Assembly (NCBI GenBank): GCA_020064725.1
Contig: JAGTWJ010000016.1
Span: 1 to 21,860, forward strand
Direction of reading: 5' to 3'
Length of the DNA: 21,860 nt
Source of the DNA: Drechslerella dactyloides
Lineage: Eukaryota > Ascomycota > Orbiliomycetes > Orbiliales > Orbiliaceae
The notes under the pieces were generated by a model, which ran no database searches, was not told the DNA's origin, and worked only from the letters and a program-made list of their open reading frames with translations. Every line of letters begins with the position of its first letter. Within the stretch, counting starts at the first letter, position 1. The translations under genes and the position numbers were made by a program. Positions 1 through 9,876 of the stretch are shown here, piece after piece.

Positions 1-125
1 CCTAACCCTAACCTAACCCTAACCCTAACCCTAACCTAACCCTAACCTAACCCTAACCCTAACCTAACCCTAACCCTAACCTAACCCTAACCTAACCTAA
101 CCTAACCTAACCTAACCTAACCTAA
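1..125. repeat. Telomere, C-rich strand, mixed CCTAA/CCCTAA units
   Basis: The window starts inside a telomere, so base 1 is at or near a chromosome end and the centromere lies to the right. Bases 1-90 parse without remainder into 10 CCCTAA hexamers and 6 CCTAA pentamers in irregular order. Bases 91-125 are 7 uninterrupted CCTAA pentamers, after which A/T-rich DNA begins. On the G strand these are TTAGGG and TTAGG. Most filamentous ascomycetes have uniform TTAGGG, so the mixture is odd. It may be real template variation, or loss of one base from GGG runs during sequencing. Confidence 0.97.
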
Positions 126-626
126 TAAATATATTAATATTATTAACTTAATTAATATTATAAGATTAAACTTAGTATTTATAGTAGATAAATTAAATAA
201 TTAATAATTAAAAATAATCTTTAGTTAAATTCTAAAATATTAAATTATTTTTAAAGATTATCTTTATTAGATTATTTTATTATATCTATTAATTATTTAT
301 TATAATTTATTTTTTCTAAACTTACTTTTAATCTAATAAATTTTAAAAAAAGGTAGTTATATAAATTATATAAAAATTAATTTATTAATATATTATTATA
401 ATTAAAATATTTTTTATTATTATAATAAATTTTTATATTAAAACTTTATTTTAAGTGATATATAAATATAATATTATATATTATTTTTTTAATTAATTAA
501 ATATTAATTAATATAAGTATATATATAATTATAAAGATTAATTTATTTTTCTAAAAATATTAATTTAAAAATTAATTTTATTTTAAAATAAGATAATATT
601 ATTGTTAATAAAATATCTATTTCTAT
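126..626. other. A/T-rich subtelomeric block, no gene
   Basis: This stretch is nearly all A and T, with only scattered single G or C bases and no open frame of note. It runs from the last telomere unit to the TA target site of the first transposon. The composition is what repeat-induced point mutation leaves after repeated rounds on duplicated DNA. No parent element can be recognised. I see nothing else in it. Confidence 0.85.
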
Positions 627-628
627 TA

Positions 629-672
629 ACGTCAACGATAAGCGGCCGGTACAGACAAGCGAGCAGCACACC
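629..672 (+). repeat. Terminal inverted repeat, left end of transposon copy 1
   Basis: Begins ACGTCAACGATAAGCGG and pairs with the reverse complement at 2464-2504. It shares GATAAGCG and ACAAGCGAGC with the ends of copies 2 and 3, so all three belong to one family. The AAGCG word occurs twice in each end, which could be a repeated transposase-binding motif. Confidence 0.9.
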
Positions 673-689
673 TCCCCACCCCACTTTAA

Positions 690-2404
690 CAAAAAATCCA
701 GCTATGTTACCACTGGTGCTTGGTTTCCTACCCCAGAAGCAGGAAACTATTTACTTAGACTCTGAAGATACCTGCTGGTAGGTTTGAATATTATGTCTGG
801 TCTTGCCATAGTTGCTATAGTAGTGTGTATATGTAATGCTGCTTTTTAGCTGGGGGATATACTGGTGTTTTGGAGAGGCTGGCTGCCTAATCACTTTATA
901 TAGTATTGTTGTCTAGGATTTTGTTAGCCTGGTGTATAGTAAGTGTGCCTTTATATTATATATATTGTCTTTTTAGCTGCTGATATTTATTTAGTAGCTT
1001 ATTTGTGGAGTAATTATGTTCTCTGTGTGTATAAGTGCTATTTGGTATATTATTGTCTACATCTCTTTAGATAGCTGGTCCATAACTGCTAGCAATAATG
1101 TAGGAGAACTATTCTGGTACTAGATAATCTGGTTTTTATTAGGCCTACTTATAGACTAGCCTCTAATAGATTTAATAATATTTTTGTAATCTAGGTAGCT
1201 GCTATATTTATAGTACCTAGGTATAAATTTATTAAATAGCCACTAGTAACTGTATATCTAGCTTTAATAGAACTCTATCAGGATTATAAGATACAATACC
1301 AGCTCCAGTAAAGCTACTATATATGTTTCTAAGTATTATTACAGCAGTAAATACCTTATGAAACCTGAAGAGAAACTCTAGCTTAGAGATATAGCTGATG
1401 TACATATATATTAAAGTCTCTACCTTACAGCTATATATCTGTTTTAATGGCCTGAAGTAGCCAATATCTAATGGCTGAAGAATATATAAGAGTATAGTGG
1501 TATGTAGATAATAATAATCTTTTATTTCTAGTAGTATAGCTTGAAGGCTGCTAAGTAGTGCTTTTGTGGCTGTCTAGGATTAATAGCTAGTAGTCCAAAA
1601 AACAGTGTGGTATTGTAAATTTATCAAAGTGCTTTAGCTATTCAAGAGCTAGCTTATTTGTTATCTAGCTATTGTTAGAGAGTGTGATTACCTAGTCTTT
1701 TGGTAGGCTAGTTCCTGTATACTAGTTTGCTAGATGGTGCTTTCTAGTGAGGATAATAAATGGTGATACTGTATATTCTTCTATATCTATTTCTTGAATA
1801 ACTGTTACCTATTTATGGCTCCCAGGCTGTGTAAGTTTTTTTTTTATTGTGTGTTTTAGTGCCTATTATTATAGTAGTTATAGATATTATACCTATTGTA
1901 AAGCTAGTTTTTATTAAATTATAGGTGTTATTATCTATGATGCTGTATTTAGCTTTTATTGCCTTTATCAGCTGAAACTACTTGTTTAAATACTGGATCT
2001 TTGCATTTTGTTTACTAGTAATTGTATTTTCTAGAAAGATATGTTTGTAGCTCTGGGCAGCATTTAATAAAATTACTAGCCCATCTCTTACTAATACATC
2101 AAGTATCATATCACCATGTATTAATAGCAGCTAGTTGGCCATATCCTCCACATTAGACAACCTAAGATAAAAAGACTACACAATAGCTCAAATATATACT
2201 AAATAACATATCCTTTTTTAGTTGTATAAGATTCCATAACTTTAGAGTACTTTTGCTATATAAAAGGCAGCCACTACAACAGTATACTAAAATTCTATAT
2301 AAGACATCATATAACTTAATAACTACCCAAATACTTAAAGTTTCATCCTTTTTTAATACTTCAATAGCTAAAGTAATACAGGATTTAGTTATAGTAGTAG
2401 CTAT
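690..2404 (-). pseudogene. Transposase remnant (Fot1-type), RIP-degraded
   Basis: This is the degraded transposase of copy 1. Read from 2404 downwards, the N-terminus lines up with the other two copies: it retains LAIEVLKKD and a Ser-Ile / Tyr-Asp-Val pattern matching LAIEAMKKD and YDVP in copy 2. The start codon has become ATA, and several Ala codons have become Val or Thr, as expected from C-to-T and G-to-A change. The segment around 1220-1390 corresponds to the LEFL-GF-KAF region of copies 2 and 3. Stops occur throughout. The downstream limit is approximate because the end of the gene cannot be recognised. Confidence 0.75.
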
Positions 2405-2463
2405 TGTTATAGTTGTGATGGTGTATGATGTCGAAGATAGCTTGTCAGGGGTACCTCAAGAGT

Positions 2464-2504
2464 GTGCTGGTCGCTTGTCTGTGCCGGCCGCTTATCGTTG
2501 ACGT
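2464..2504 (-). repeat. Terminal inverted repeat, right end of transposon copy 1
   Basis: Reads inward from 2504 as ACGTCAACGATAAGCGGCC, then matches the left repeat with one substitution and a one-base gap. TA follows at 2505-2506. Confidence 0.9.
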
Positions 2505-2506
2505 TA

Positions 2507-2832
2507 TTATTAATATATTAATTAATAATAATATTTGAGTTTTTAATTGTTTAATTTTTTTTAAATTAATTTTAATAGATAAATTTTAGTAGTTAATAAT
2601 TTTATAATTAATTTAAAGAATTTAGTATTAATAATTAAATAAATATTTTAATTAATAATTAATAAAAATATAATTATAATTCTAAAATAATATAAATAAA
2701 ATAGAATATTATAAAAAAATAATATAAATAAGATTATATATAAAAAATATTATATAAAAAATAGATTTATTAATTAAATAATATATAAATAACCTAAGAT
2801 AATATATAAAGAAAATTTTATATAAAAAATAT
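2507..2832. other. A/T-rich spacer between transposons 1 and 2
   Basis: About 325 bases of nearly pure A/T with no readable gene. The composition is the same as at 126-626, which suggests an older repeat destroyed by point mutation into which copies 1 and 2 inserted. I see nothing else in it. Confidence 0.8.
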
Positions 2833-2834
2833 TA

Positions 2835-2885
2835 ACGTCAATGATAAGCGAACGGATCAGACAAGCGAGCGGATCACCTCACCAC
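2835..2885 (+). repeat. 51-bp terminal inverted repeat, left end of copy 2
   Basis: Starts ACGTCAATGATAAGCG and is identical to the reverse complement of 4669-4719 over all 51 bases. The match stops at 2886. It contains two AAGCGA words 20 bases apart, a likely repeated binding site for the transposase. Confidence 0.96.
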
Positions 2886-2936
2886 ACCTACGCGCCCACC
2901 ACTCCTCCTATACCTTATACCTCCACAACCACCGCA

Positions 2937-4587
2937 ATGCCTGCCTCTACGACCGAATCCAGAGTTCTTCTAGCTATTGAAGCTATGAAAAAAGACCAAG
3001 AATTAAGTATTCGAGCTGCTGCTAAGCATTATGATGTCCCTTATACCACCTTAGTCTGCCGATATAATGGCCGCTCTTCACGATGCGACAGCATCCCTAA
3101 ATCGCGAAACCTTACAAAATTGGAGGAGATGCCATTGTTCAATATATACTTGAGCTATGTGCGCGGTCTTTTCATCCTAGGCTGGGTAGTGTGGAAGATA
3201 TGGCCAACCAGCTGCTGCTGGCGCGTAGCGACGATAGTACGCGACGCGTCGGTAAGAGATGGGCTGGTAACTTTGTCAAACGCCGCCCAGAGCTACAGAC
3301 GCGTCTGTCCAGGAAGTACGACTACCAGCGAGCGAAATGCGAAGATCCTGTACTTATCAGCAAGTGGTTTCAGCTAATAGAGGCTGTAAAGACCAAGTAC
3401 GGCATCGCGGACAATGACATCTACAACTTCGACGAGACTGGCTTCGCAATGGGCATAATATCTACAACTACTGTTGTTACAGGTGCTGAAACACGCGATA
3501 AAGCTAAGCTGGCGCAGCCTGGGAATCGCGAGTGGGCAACAGTTATCCAGGGGATAGGCGCAGAAGGTTGGGCAGTGCCGCCATTTATTGTCCTCGCTGG
3601 GCAACACCACTTAGCTAGCTGGTATACAGCGACAAAGCTACCAGCGGATTGGTTATTATTGCGCTTTCTGATAACGGCTGGACGACGAACGAGCTCGCTC
3701 TACAGTGGCTAAAGCACTTCGACAAGTTCAGCGCGGCGCTGCATTTCGGACTACCGGCTATTAGTCCTAGATGGTCACGAAAGCCACCACTCTGTTGCCT
3801 TTGAGCTATACTGCCAGGAGCATAAGATTGTCACAATCTGCATGCCGCCGCATTCATCGCATATCCTCCAGCCACTGGATATTGGCTGCTTTGGGCCATT
3901 AAAGCAGGCGTATAGCCATGAGGTGGAGAGCTTGGTGCGCGCGTACGTTAACCATATCTCTAAGCTGGAGTTTCTCACCGGGTTCCACAAGGCGTTTACT
4001 GCTGCAATAACACCTAAAAACATACGCAGCAGCTTTGCTGGAGCTGGCATTGTACCTTATAACCCTGACAAAGTTTTATCAAAGCTGTATACAGTTGCCA
4101 GCAGCTACTCCAGCGAATTCACGTCCAGGCACTGCGAATGCGGCAGCTACCTGGACTACAAAAACACCATTAAACCCATCAGAGGCTAGCCTACAAGCAG
4201 GCCTGATCAAAAACCAGATTACCCAGTACCAGAATAGCTCTCCTACATTACTGCTAGCAGCTGTGGACCAGCTGTCTAAAGGGACACAGACTATAATGCA
4301 TCAATTGGCACTTATACGTGCAGAGAACACAACACTGCGCTCTGCTAATGAAGCATTAAGTAAACGGCGGCGGGCAAAAGACAGCGTATACAGCATGGAG
4401 GCATGCTCACCATACACCAGGCAGGTGATATACTGGACCAAGACACCATAGGTAGGCAGCATAAGCAGGTAGAGCCAAAAAACTGTCAGGACAACATGCA
4501 GCCAGGAGGGGGCTCTGGAAGGGTATTGCGCTGCAGTCAATGCGGTAGAGCTGGCATAATATTCGAACATGTCAAGAGGCATCTTAA
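2937..4587 (+). pseudogene. Fot1/pogo-type DD35D transposase with several frame breaks
   Basis: Cut-and-paste transposase acting on the element's own ends. The ATG at 2937 starts MPASTTESRVLLAIEAMKK, a helix-turn-helix region of the Psq/CENP-B type containing the block AAAKHYDVPYTTL. A second DNA-binding block (VEDMANQLLLAR) follows at 3191. The catalytic core has Asp in NFDETGF (codon 3431), Asp in LVLDGHESH (codon 3770) and Asp in LQPLDIGCFGPLK (codon 3878). The last two are 36 codons apart, which is the D-35-D spacing of the Fot1/pogo group. A Leu-rich, probably coiled-coil segment with ALSKRRRAK follows near 4330-4380. A CX2CX4HX4C zinc knuckle spans 4532-4572 once a frame change is allowed, with a stop at 4585. 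Frame changes fall near 3130, 3650, 3745, 4180, 4400-4450 and 4555. I saw no nonsense codons within the coherent segments. No functional protein is expected if the indels are real. Confidence 0.9.
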
Positions 4588-4668
4588 GCATGTAATAAGC
4601 TATTTAGTATGTATCTAGCCCAAAGCTATAGTATTGTGGTGGTGAAATCAGTATTTTCGTTGAGATGG

Positions 4669-4719
4669 GTGGTGAGGTGATCCGCTCGCTTGTCTGATCC
4701 GTTCGCTTATCATTGACGT
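4669..4719 (-). repeat. 51-bp terminal inverted repeat, right end of copy 2
   Basis: Exact inverted copy of 2835-2885. No substitution separates the two arms, which argues that this insertion is young compared with copies 1 and 3. Confidence 0.96.
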
Positions 4720-4762
4720 TTATAAAAAATATTATAAAAGATATTATATAGAAGATATTATA
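4720..4762. other. Short A/T spacer between transposons 2 and 3
   Basis: About 43 bases, nearly all A and T, with imperfect repeats of an ATATTATA-type word. The two transposons are almost adjacent, so the second landed within a few dozen bases of the first. Confidence 0.8.
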
Positions 4763-4764
4763 TA

Positions 4765-4806
4765 ACGTTTACGATAAGCGAGCAGACAGGACAAGCGAGC
4801 GGATAC
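4765..4806 (+). repeat. Terminal inverted repeat, left end of copy 3
   Basis: Begins ACGTTTACGATAAGCGAGC and pairs with 6599-6638. One A/G mismatch lies in the first 38 bases. It shares GATAAGCGA and GACAAGCGAGCGGA-type words with copies 1 and 2. Confidence 0.92.
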
Positions 4807-4849
4807 CTTCCCCACCCCACCCCAACAAAAAGTCCAGCTACATCACCAC

Positions 4850-6538
4850 CAGGGGAGGGTTTCTGGCCCCAGAAGCAGGAAACATTCTAATTAATCCCTA
4901 AAGACGCCTGTTGGTATATTTGAATATTATACCCAGCTTTACTATAACTGTTACAATAGATTATCCTCCTGTAGGTAATCTTCAGCTGGGAGGTATGCTG
5001 GTGCTTTGGGGATGCTAGCCGTATAACTACTTTATCTATAGTATTGTTGTCCAGGATTTTGTTAGTCTAGTATATAATAAACATACCCCTATACTATATA
5101 TACTATCTTTTCAGTTACTGGCACTTACTTAGCAGCAGCTTATTTGTGAGTGAAGTATTGTATTCTCTATACATATAAGCACTATTTGGTGTATTATTAT
5201 CTACACCCCTTTAAATAGCTGGTCTATAGCTATTAGTAACTATAGAAGAACTATTCTAATATTAGATAATCTAATTTTTAATTAGATCTACTTATAGACT
5301 AACCTCTAACAATTTAATAGCATCTTTGTAGTCCAGGTAACTTCTGTATTTACAGTACCCAGATATGAATTTACTAGAATAGCCACTGGCAACTGTATAT
5401 CTAGCTTTAATAGAACTCTATCAAGATTATAAAATATAATACTAGCTCCAACAAAGCTACTACGTATATTTTTAGGCATTATTACAGTAGTAAATGCTTT
5501 ATAAAATCCAGAGAGAAACTCCAACTTAAAATATAATTAATATACACGCACATTAAGTTCTCCATCTTCTTGCTATATGCCTGCTTTAGTAGCCTAAAGT
5601 AGCCAATATCCAATATTAAAAAATACAATAAATATAGTAGTATATAGATTATAATAATTTATTCTTCTGGCAATAGCTTAAAAACAGCTAATAATAATTT
5701 TTATAACCATCTAGGATTAATAGCTGGTAATCTGATTTACAGCACCACACTGTGAATTCATCAAAATACTTTAGCTATTGTAGAACAATCTCATTCATCA
5801 TTTAACTATTATTAAAAACATAATAATCTAATCTACTAGTAGCTTTGTAATATATACCAGCTAACTAGATGGTACTACCCAACAAAATAATGAATAACAA
5901 TATTACCCAACCTTCTACACCTACCCCCTAAATAACTGTTACCCATTTATAATTCCCAGGTTATACTAACTTTACTTTATCACACAATTCAGCACCTATA
6001 ATACAGTAATTATAGATATCATACCCATTACAAAGCCAGTCTCATCAAAATTATAGATATCATTATCCACAATACCATACTTAGCCTTTACAATTTCAAT
6101 TAGCTAAAACCACTTACTAATAAACATAAGATCTTCACATTTCACTCACTAATAATTGTACTTTTAGATAGACACATCTATAGTTCTAGGTAGTGTTTAA
6201 CAAAGTTACCAGCCCATCTCTTACCAACACATCACATACTATCATCACTACACATCAACAATAATTAATTAACCATATCTTCCACACTACTTAGCCTAAA
6301 AAAAAAACCGCGTAGATAGCTCAAATATATATTAAATAATAATATTCTCTTCTAAATCCATAAGATTTCACAATTTCAAAATACTATCACTCCATAATAA
6401 ACAACTATTACATCAGTAGAGAAAGATTATTCTTAGTATATCATATACTTTAACCAAAACTACCACACTTAAATTTATATCTTTTTTTAAAGCTTCAATA
6501 GCTAAGATAATCCAGGATTCAGTTGTAGAGGCAGCCAT
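4850..6538 (-). pseudogene. Transposase remnant (Fot1-type), RIP-degraded
   Basis: The ATG at 6538 (minus) opens MAASTTESWIILAIEALKKD, which lines up with MPASTTESRVLLAIEAMKKD of copy 2, so the start is well supported. Further in, 5524-5306 reads MEFLSGFYKAFTTVIMPKNI, the counterpart of LEFLTGFHKAFTAAITPKNI in copy 2, and continues to a degenerate C-terminal third. Substitutions are mostly of the C-to-T/G-to-A kind (Ala to Val, Arg to Trp), and stops are scattered. The 3' limit is approximate. No active protein is expected. Confidence 0.85.
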
Positions 6539-6598
6539 TAGCATGGTTGGTGTGTGTGTAGTATGAAAGGATAATGGGCACATCGACGGTTGGGGGGT

Positions 6599-6638
6599 GT
6601 CCGCTCGCTTGTCCTGTCCGCTCGCTTATCGTAAACGT
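6599..6638 (-). repeat. Terminal inverted repeat, right end of copy 3
   Basis: Inverted partner of 4765-4806, followed by the TA target duplication at 6639-6640. Confidence 0.92.
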
Positions 6639-6640
6639 TA

Positions 6641-7487
6641 ATACTAGTAAATATTTTATTAATAAATTAAACTATTAATTAATATATATAAATAATTTAG
6701 AATAATATATAATAATTAATATCTTATATTAAAAAAATATCTAGTATTATAATAATATTTCTTTATATTTAAATAACTTAGATATTATAGTATTAAAAAT
6801 AATAAAAAATAAATTAGCTTATTATATTAAAAAAAAAATATAAAAATTAAATTTTAATATAGTAATTATTATTATAATAAAAATATTTATATTATTAATA
6901 TTATTAATATTTATTTTTATTATATTAATTTAAGTTAAATTATCCTTCTAATTTTAATAATTATTAAGTTTTAAGTTTATATATTTATTTATAAACTAAA
7001 AAAATTTTATAAATAAAGATTTATATATTAATTAAAAAATATTATAAATATATTTTTATTATTAAATTAAAAAATCTATTATATTAATAATTATTTTTAT
7101 AATTAAAAATTTATTTAAAGTTTCTTTTTATTTATAATTATTATATTTATAATTATAATATTAAAACCATTTATTAATAATCTATTTTTTTTTTATTTTA
7201 TTTTTAATCCTAACTATCCTTACTATATTATTTATTTTTATTTTAATCTAATATTAATCTATTTTAATATTATTAATTTTTAATTTTTTTTTTATTATAG
7301 CTATTATTTATTTTTTTAATAATTTATAGCTTTTTACAGCTATTTTTAATATTTAAAAATAAATATTAATTTAAATATTTAAAATTAAATATAATTTAAC
7401 TAATCTTAAATTTTATTATAATTATTAATTATATAGTATTCTAATTCTTATATATTATCTTAAAATCTTTTATATTATTCTAAAATC
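6641..7487. other. A/T-rich block with sharp right-hand boundary
   Basis: About 850 bases of nearly pure A/T, with long T runs near 7180-7300 and no readable gene. The block stops within a few bases at about 7487, where ordinary sequence (CCCCACCAAAGCCACC) begins. The step suggests the edge of a mutated repeat rather than gradual decay. Confidence 0.85.
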
Positions 7488-7513
7488 CCCACCAAAGCCA
7501 CCAATCAGGCTAT

Positions 7514-7879
7514 CTACACCACCTGTCCTAGGCCCAAAAACACACCAAGTGTCCCCAACTGCGGGTGGGATGAGGCTTCGAATAAGGATAGGTTTGGGCG
7601 AGGGAATTGAGTTTGCCTTGGAGGGTGGTCTACTGGCTCCGGGCTGAGTAGGCGTTTAGGCGTTGTAGTTAAAAAATAGTAGTCTTCGTCTTCCTCCGAT
7701 GAGGGTGAGGTAGGATAAGGGCTAGGACGATGAACGTCCTTTCCTTTGAGCTTGGATTCGTGCCTTGGGTGGTACGAAGACGCTTGACTTGAGGCAGCGA
7801 AGCTATGCGGTTCCTTTTGTTGGACGGCTGCGAGGTGTGCTGCAGATTCCTGGATGATTGCGACCTTGCCCTTTGACAA
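7514..7879 (-). pseudogene. Orphan coding fragment of unknown function
   Basis: A 121-codon open frame of normal composition sits against the A/T block. It has no Met codon at all and opens directly behind a TAA at 7880-7882, so it is at most an internal piece of a gene. The translation is low-complexity and disordered: Ser/Pro/His-rich, with an acidic patch SSEEDEDYYF followed by basic-proline stretches. I do not recognise a family. It could be a leftover of a gene or transposon cut by the repeat insertions. It may also be chance, since the frame has no supporting homology. Confidence 0.3.
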
Positions 7880-7949
7880 TTATATATATAATATCTCTTA
7901 TTGTTTGTGCTTAAAATACAATACTATAACAGGAATACTACATTAAATA

Positions 7950-9876
7950 TCATATCCAGGTAATCTTCCCTTCGAGTTGATAAAAGCCCTGATTTCCCTT
8001 AATAACAAAGTCGAAGGCTTTCTGAAATTAGGTTGAACAACTATAGTCTTGTAATCGGCTTTGATATGGTCGTTACCACTTTTATATTAATGCTCAAGTC
8101 CATACTATTGCTCACGGGTATAACCATCATCTTTGTAGATAGAGGAATTGGATCACCCGGCTTCATATCCACTTTTTGATCAGGCGTGATAGAAACTGGG
8201 TGCTCCGGATAATCATATAAGTATGCCTGGCCGCCTTCATTACGAGCGAATATATCCCCCGCGATCTGAAATGCGTCCTTGTTCTTTGCTTTGATAGGAT
8301 TTACGATGAACTCGAAGCGACCTTCGGCGCCGTTGCTTAACACACTGTATCTTACCACTGCACGATTTCCGTTTTTGCCGTGAAGTTTTACTCTCTGATC
8401 TTGATCGTAGATATTGACGTTTGTATTAGCCAAAGCGTCCCATTCAATTACTCCGTTACTGATTAAGTCGTAACCACCACCACTTGAAGACTTAAGTGTG
8501 ATGGCCACCTTGAAATAGCCCTCAGCTGATAGAGCCCAATTCGGATTCGGCCAAAGAGTAGACCCAGCAGCTGGGCAATATTTTTCTGTGTGTTCGTCGT
8601 CCTGATCCCACAGCGTCCAAGTGCCCATGGCATCGGTTACTTTGACAGTGCCAAAAAGATTAATGCAGTCACCGTTCTTCGACACGGGGTAAATATCGTG
8701 GATCCGGAGGAGCTGCCGACCTTTCGGGACCCAGACACCGTCACCGGCGTGTTGACCTGGAGGGTTCACCCGCAACAAGACTGCAGCTTGTAAATCCGAA
8801 CGCTGTGTATCGGAAGGGTCTAAGGTTTCAGTCGGGTGAAGTCGCAAGTCCGGAATCTCTGGGCCTGGCTCTGTGGAAGCATGCAGAAGAGCGGTGGATA
8901 GAGGAGACCAAGCGTCCCCGCGAGCTATCATAAACGCCTTTGGGGGAATTGATTTACTCCAGGTACTCTGGATGAGATCGAACAGTTTGCCAAACTTCGC
9001 GGCATCCGTGACCATCTGTATGATAACAAGGTATGCCAGCGCTTGCTTTTTGCCGGAGGTCGAGTCGCTTGCAAGATCGTTGATCGCAGAGCGAAGAGCC
9101 GCCGGTCCAAGTTCGATTGTTGCTCTTTTTTGTTGTGCATACGTTTCCAAGGCTAGATAGTTGCCAGCAAATGCCATGAATGTCGCACCGTAAATTAGGG
9201 GACAACGAATTGGGTCGGTCTGTGATTTTGGCTGGTACCCAGGATGTAATTCCTTCCATTGCACGCTCTTAGTGCCTTCGGTGCGATGACCCACGATATA
9301 AAGATTATCCCTCCGGATTCTGATCGTTACAGCTACCCCTTTCGCTTCTAGCACCACCTCAAAAAATGGGTGGGCTTCCTCTGTTGCTGAATCAGGACTG
9401 GAGGGAGCTGGGGATCAACCACATCCGTACGTAAATTTTCAATAAAACGTTTATACCTCTTAGCTCCCGCAGCTGTGCCATCAATGGACAGAGTGGTTGT
9501 GAAGTCGATGGTTGGGCCAGGCGTCGGAACATCACAATCTGTAGCCTTGATAGATGTAGGCTCCTGATAGGAGTGGTAGGGAGCTTAATAGTGCGTCTAG
9601 GGGGTACAGTAAACGTAGACTTCTTGGCAGAAGTTGTAGGGATCCAGATAGTTTTTGTAGGGCTCTTTTGACGGGGTATGAGAGAAGCTTCAGAGAGATT
9701 GATAATATGTGTAGCGATGATAGTTGATTTAGAGCTCATGAAAGAAGGTAGAGGTCTGATAGGCACAGATTTAATGATGTTGTAGGCTGGATAGTGGCAG
9801 CAGCTGCAGCTTGCACTAGGTATACGACCACTCCTATACAAATAGGGATAAGCCCTGACCAGCTGTACCAGCGCAT
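7950..9876 (-). pseudogene. Ribosome-inactivating protein (rRNA N-glycosidase)-DUF6598 fusion, copy 1, frame-broken
   Basis: The ATG at 9876 starts a convincing signal peptide (MRWYSWSGLIPICIGVVVYL, then an Ala run). It is followed, in a second frame, by a Ser/Thr/Pro-rich linker (9800-9590), in a third frame by the N-terminus of the N-glycosidase domain (FTTTLSIDG, near 9515), and then by the 438-codon frame 9357-8041. In that frame are the active-site Tyr of LYIVGHR (residue 20), the Tyr of FAGNYLAL (67), the catalytic helix AYLVIIQMVTDAAKF (109-122) and the Trp of DAWSPLS (150). The catalytic Glu and Arg of the family are replaced by Asp118 (codon 9006-9004) and Lys121 (8997-8995). From about residue 211 comes DUF6598: VWVPKGRQLLRI, NLFGTVKVTD, VIEWDALANTNVNIYDQ, IAGDIFARN. 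Its last strand is out of frame and ends at 7950. Frame changes lie near 9790, 9565, 9350-9400 (beside a six-A run) and 8041-8060. Homology to copy 2 is clear. The protein would be secreted; activity is doubtful. Confidence 0.82.

Larger units (their letters stand above)
629..2504 (-). mobile_element. Fot1/pogo-like DNA transposon copy 1, heavily RIPped
   Basis: A 1,876-bp element begins ACGTCAACGATAAGCGG and ends with the matching inverted repeat, flanked by TA at 627-628 and 2505-2506, the usual target duplication of Tc1/pogo/Fot1 transposons. The inverted repeats match over about 40 bp with a few mismatches or gaps. The interior aligns by eye with copy 3 at 4765-6638 throughout, for example the shared CCAGAAGCAGGAAAC near the left end. 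The transposase lies on the minus strand. Many stops and C-to-T/G-to-A changes make it inactive. The plus-strand frame at 2253-2501 is not a gene. Confidence 0.9.
2835..4719 (+). mobile_element. Fot1/pogo-like DNA transposon copy 2, not RIPped
   Basis: A 1,885-bp element with perfect 51-bp inverted repeats at 2835-2885 and 4669-4719. TA precedes it at 2833-2834. On the right the sequence is TTATA, so the duplication is offset by one T. Unlike its neighbours it has ordinary base composition and normal codons, and it carries a plus-strand transposase with all recognisable blocks. It sits between two heavily mutated relatives, which suggests a later insertion or escape from repeat-induced mutation. 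Its gene is broken by several frame changes, so it may be non-autonomous as sequenced. Confidence 0.95.
4765..6638 (-). mobile_element. Fot1/pogo-like DNA transposon copy 3, RIPped
   Basis: A 1,874-bp element with TA at both flanks (4763-4764, 6639-6640). The ends match over about 38 bp with one mismatch, starting ACGTTTACGATAAGCGAG. It shares its interior with copy 1 and lies in the same orientation (transposase on minus). It is A/T-shifted but less so than copy 1, and parts of the transposase can still be read. It is inactive because stops interrupt the gene. Confidence 0.93.

Noticed and set aside
2253..2501. 82-codon plus-strand frame at the right end of transposon copy 1
   Set aside because: It is antisense to the transposase and runs into the terminal repeat. 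The minus strand explains the sequence.
8590..9259. Open frames of 67-101 codons on both strands within copy 1
   Set aside because: They are shadows of the 438-codon N-glycosidase/DUF6598 frame.
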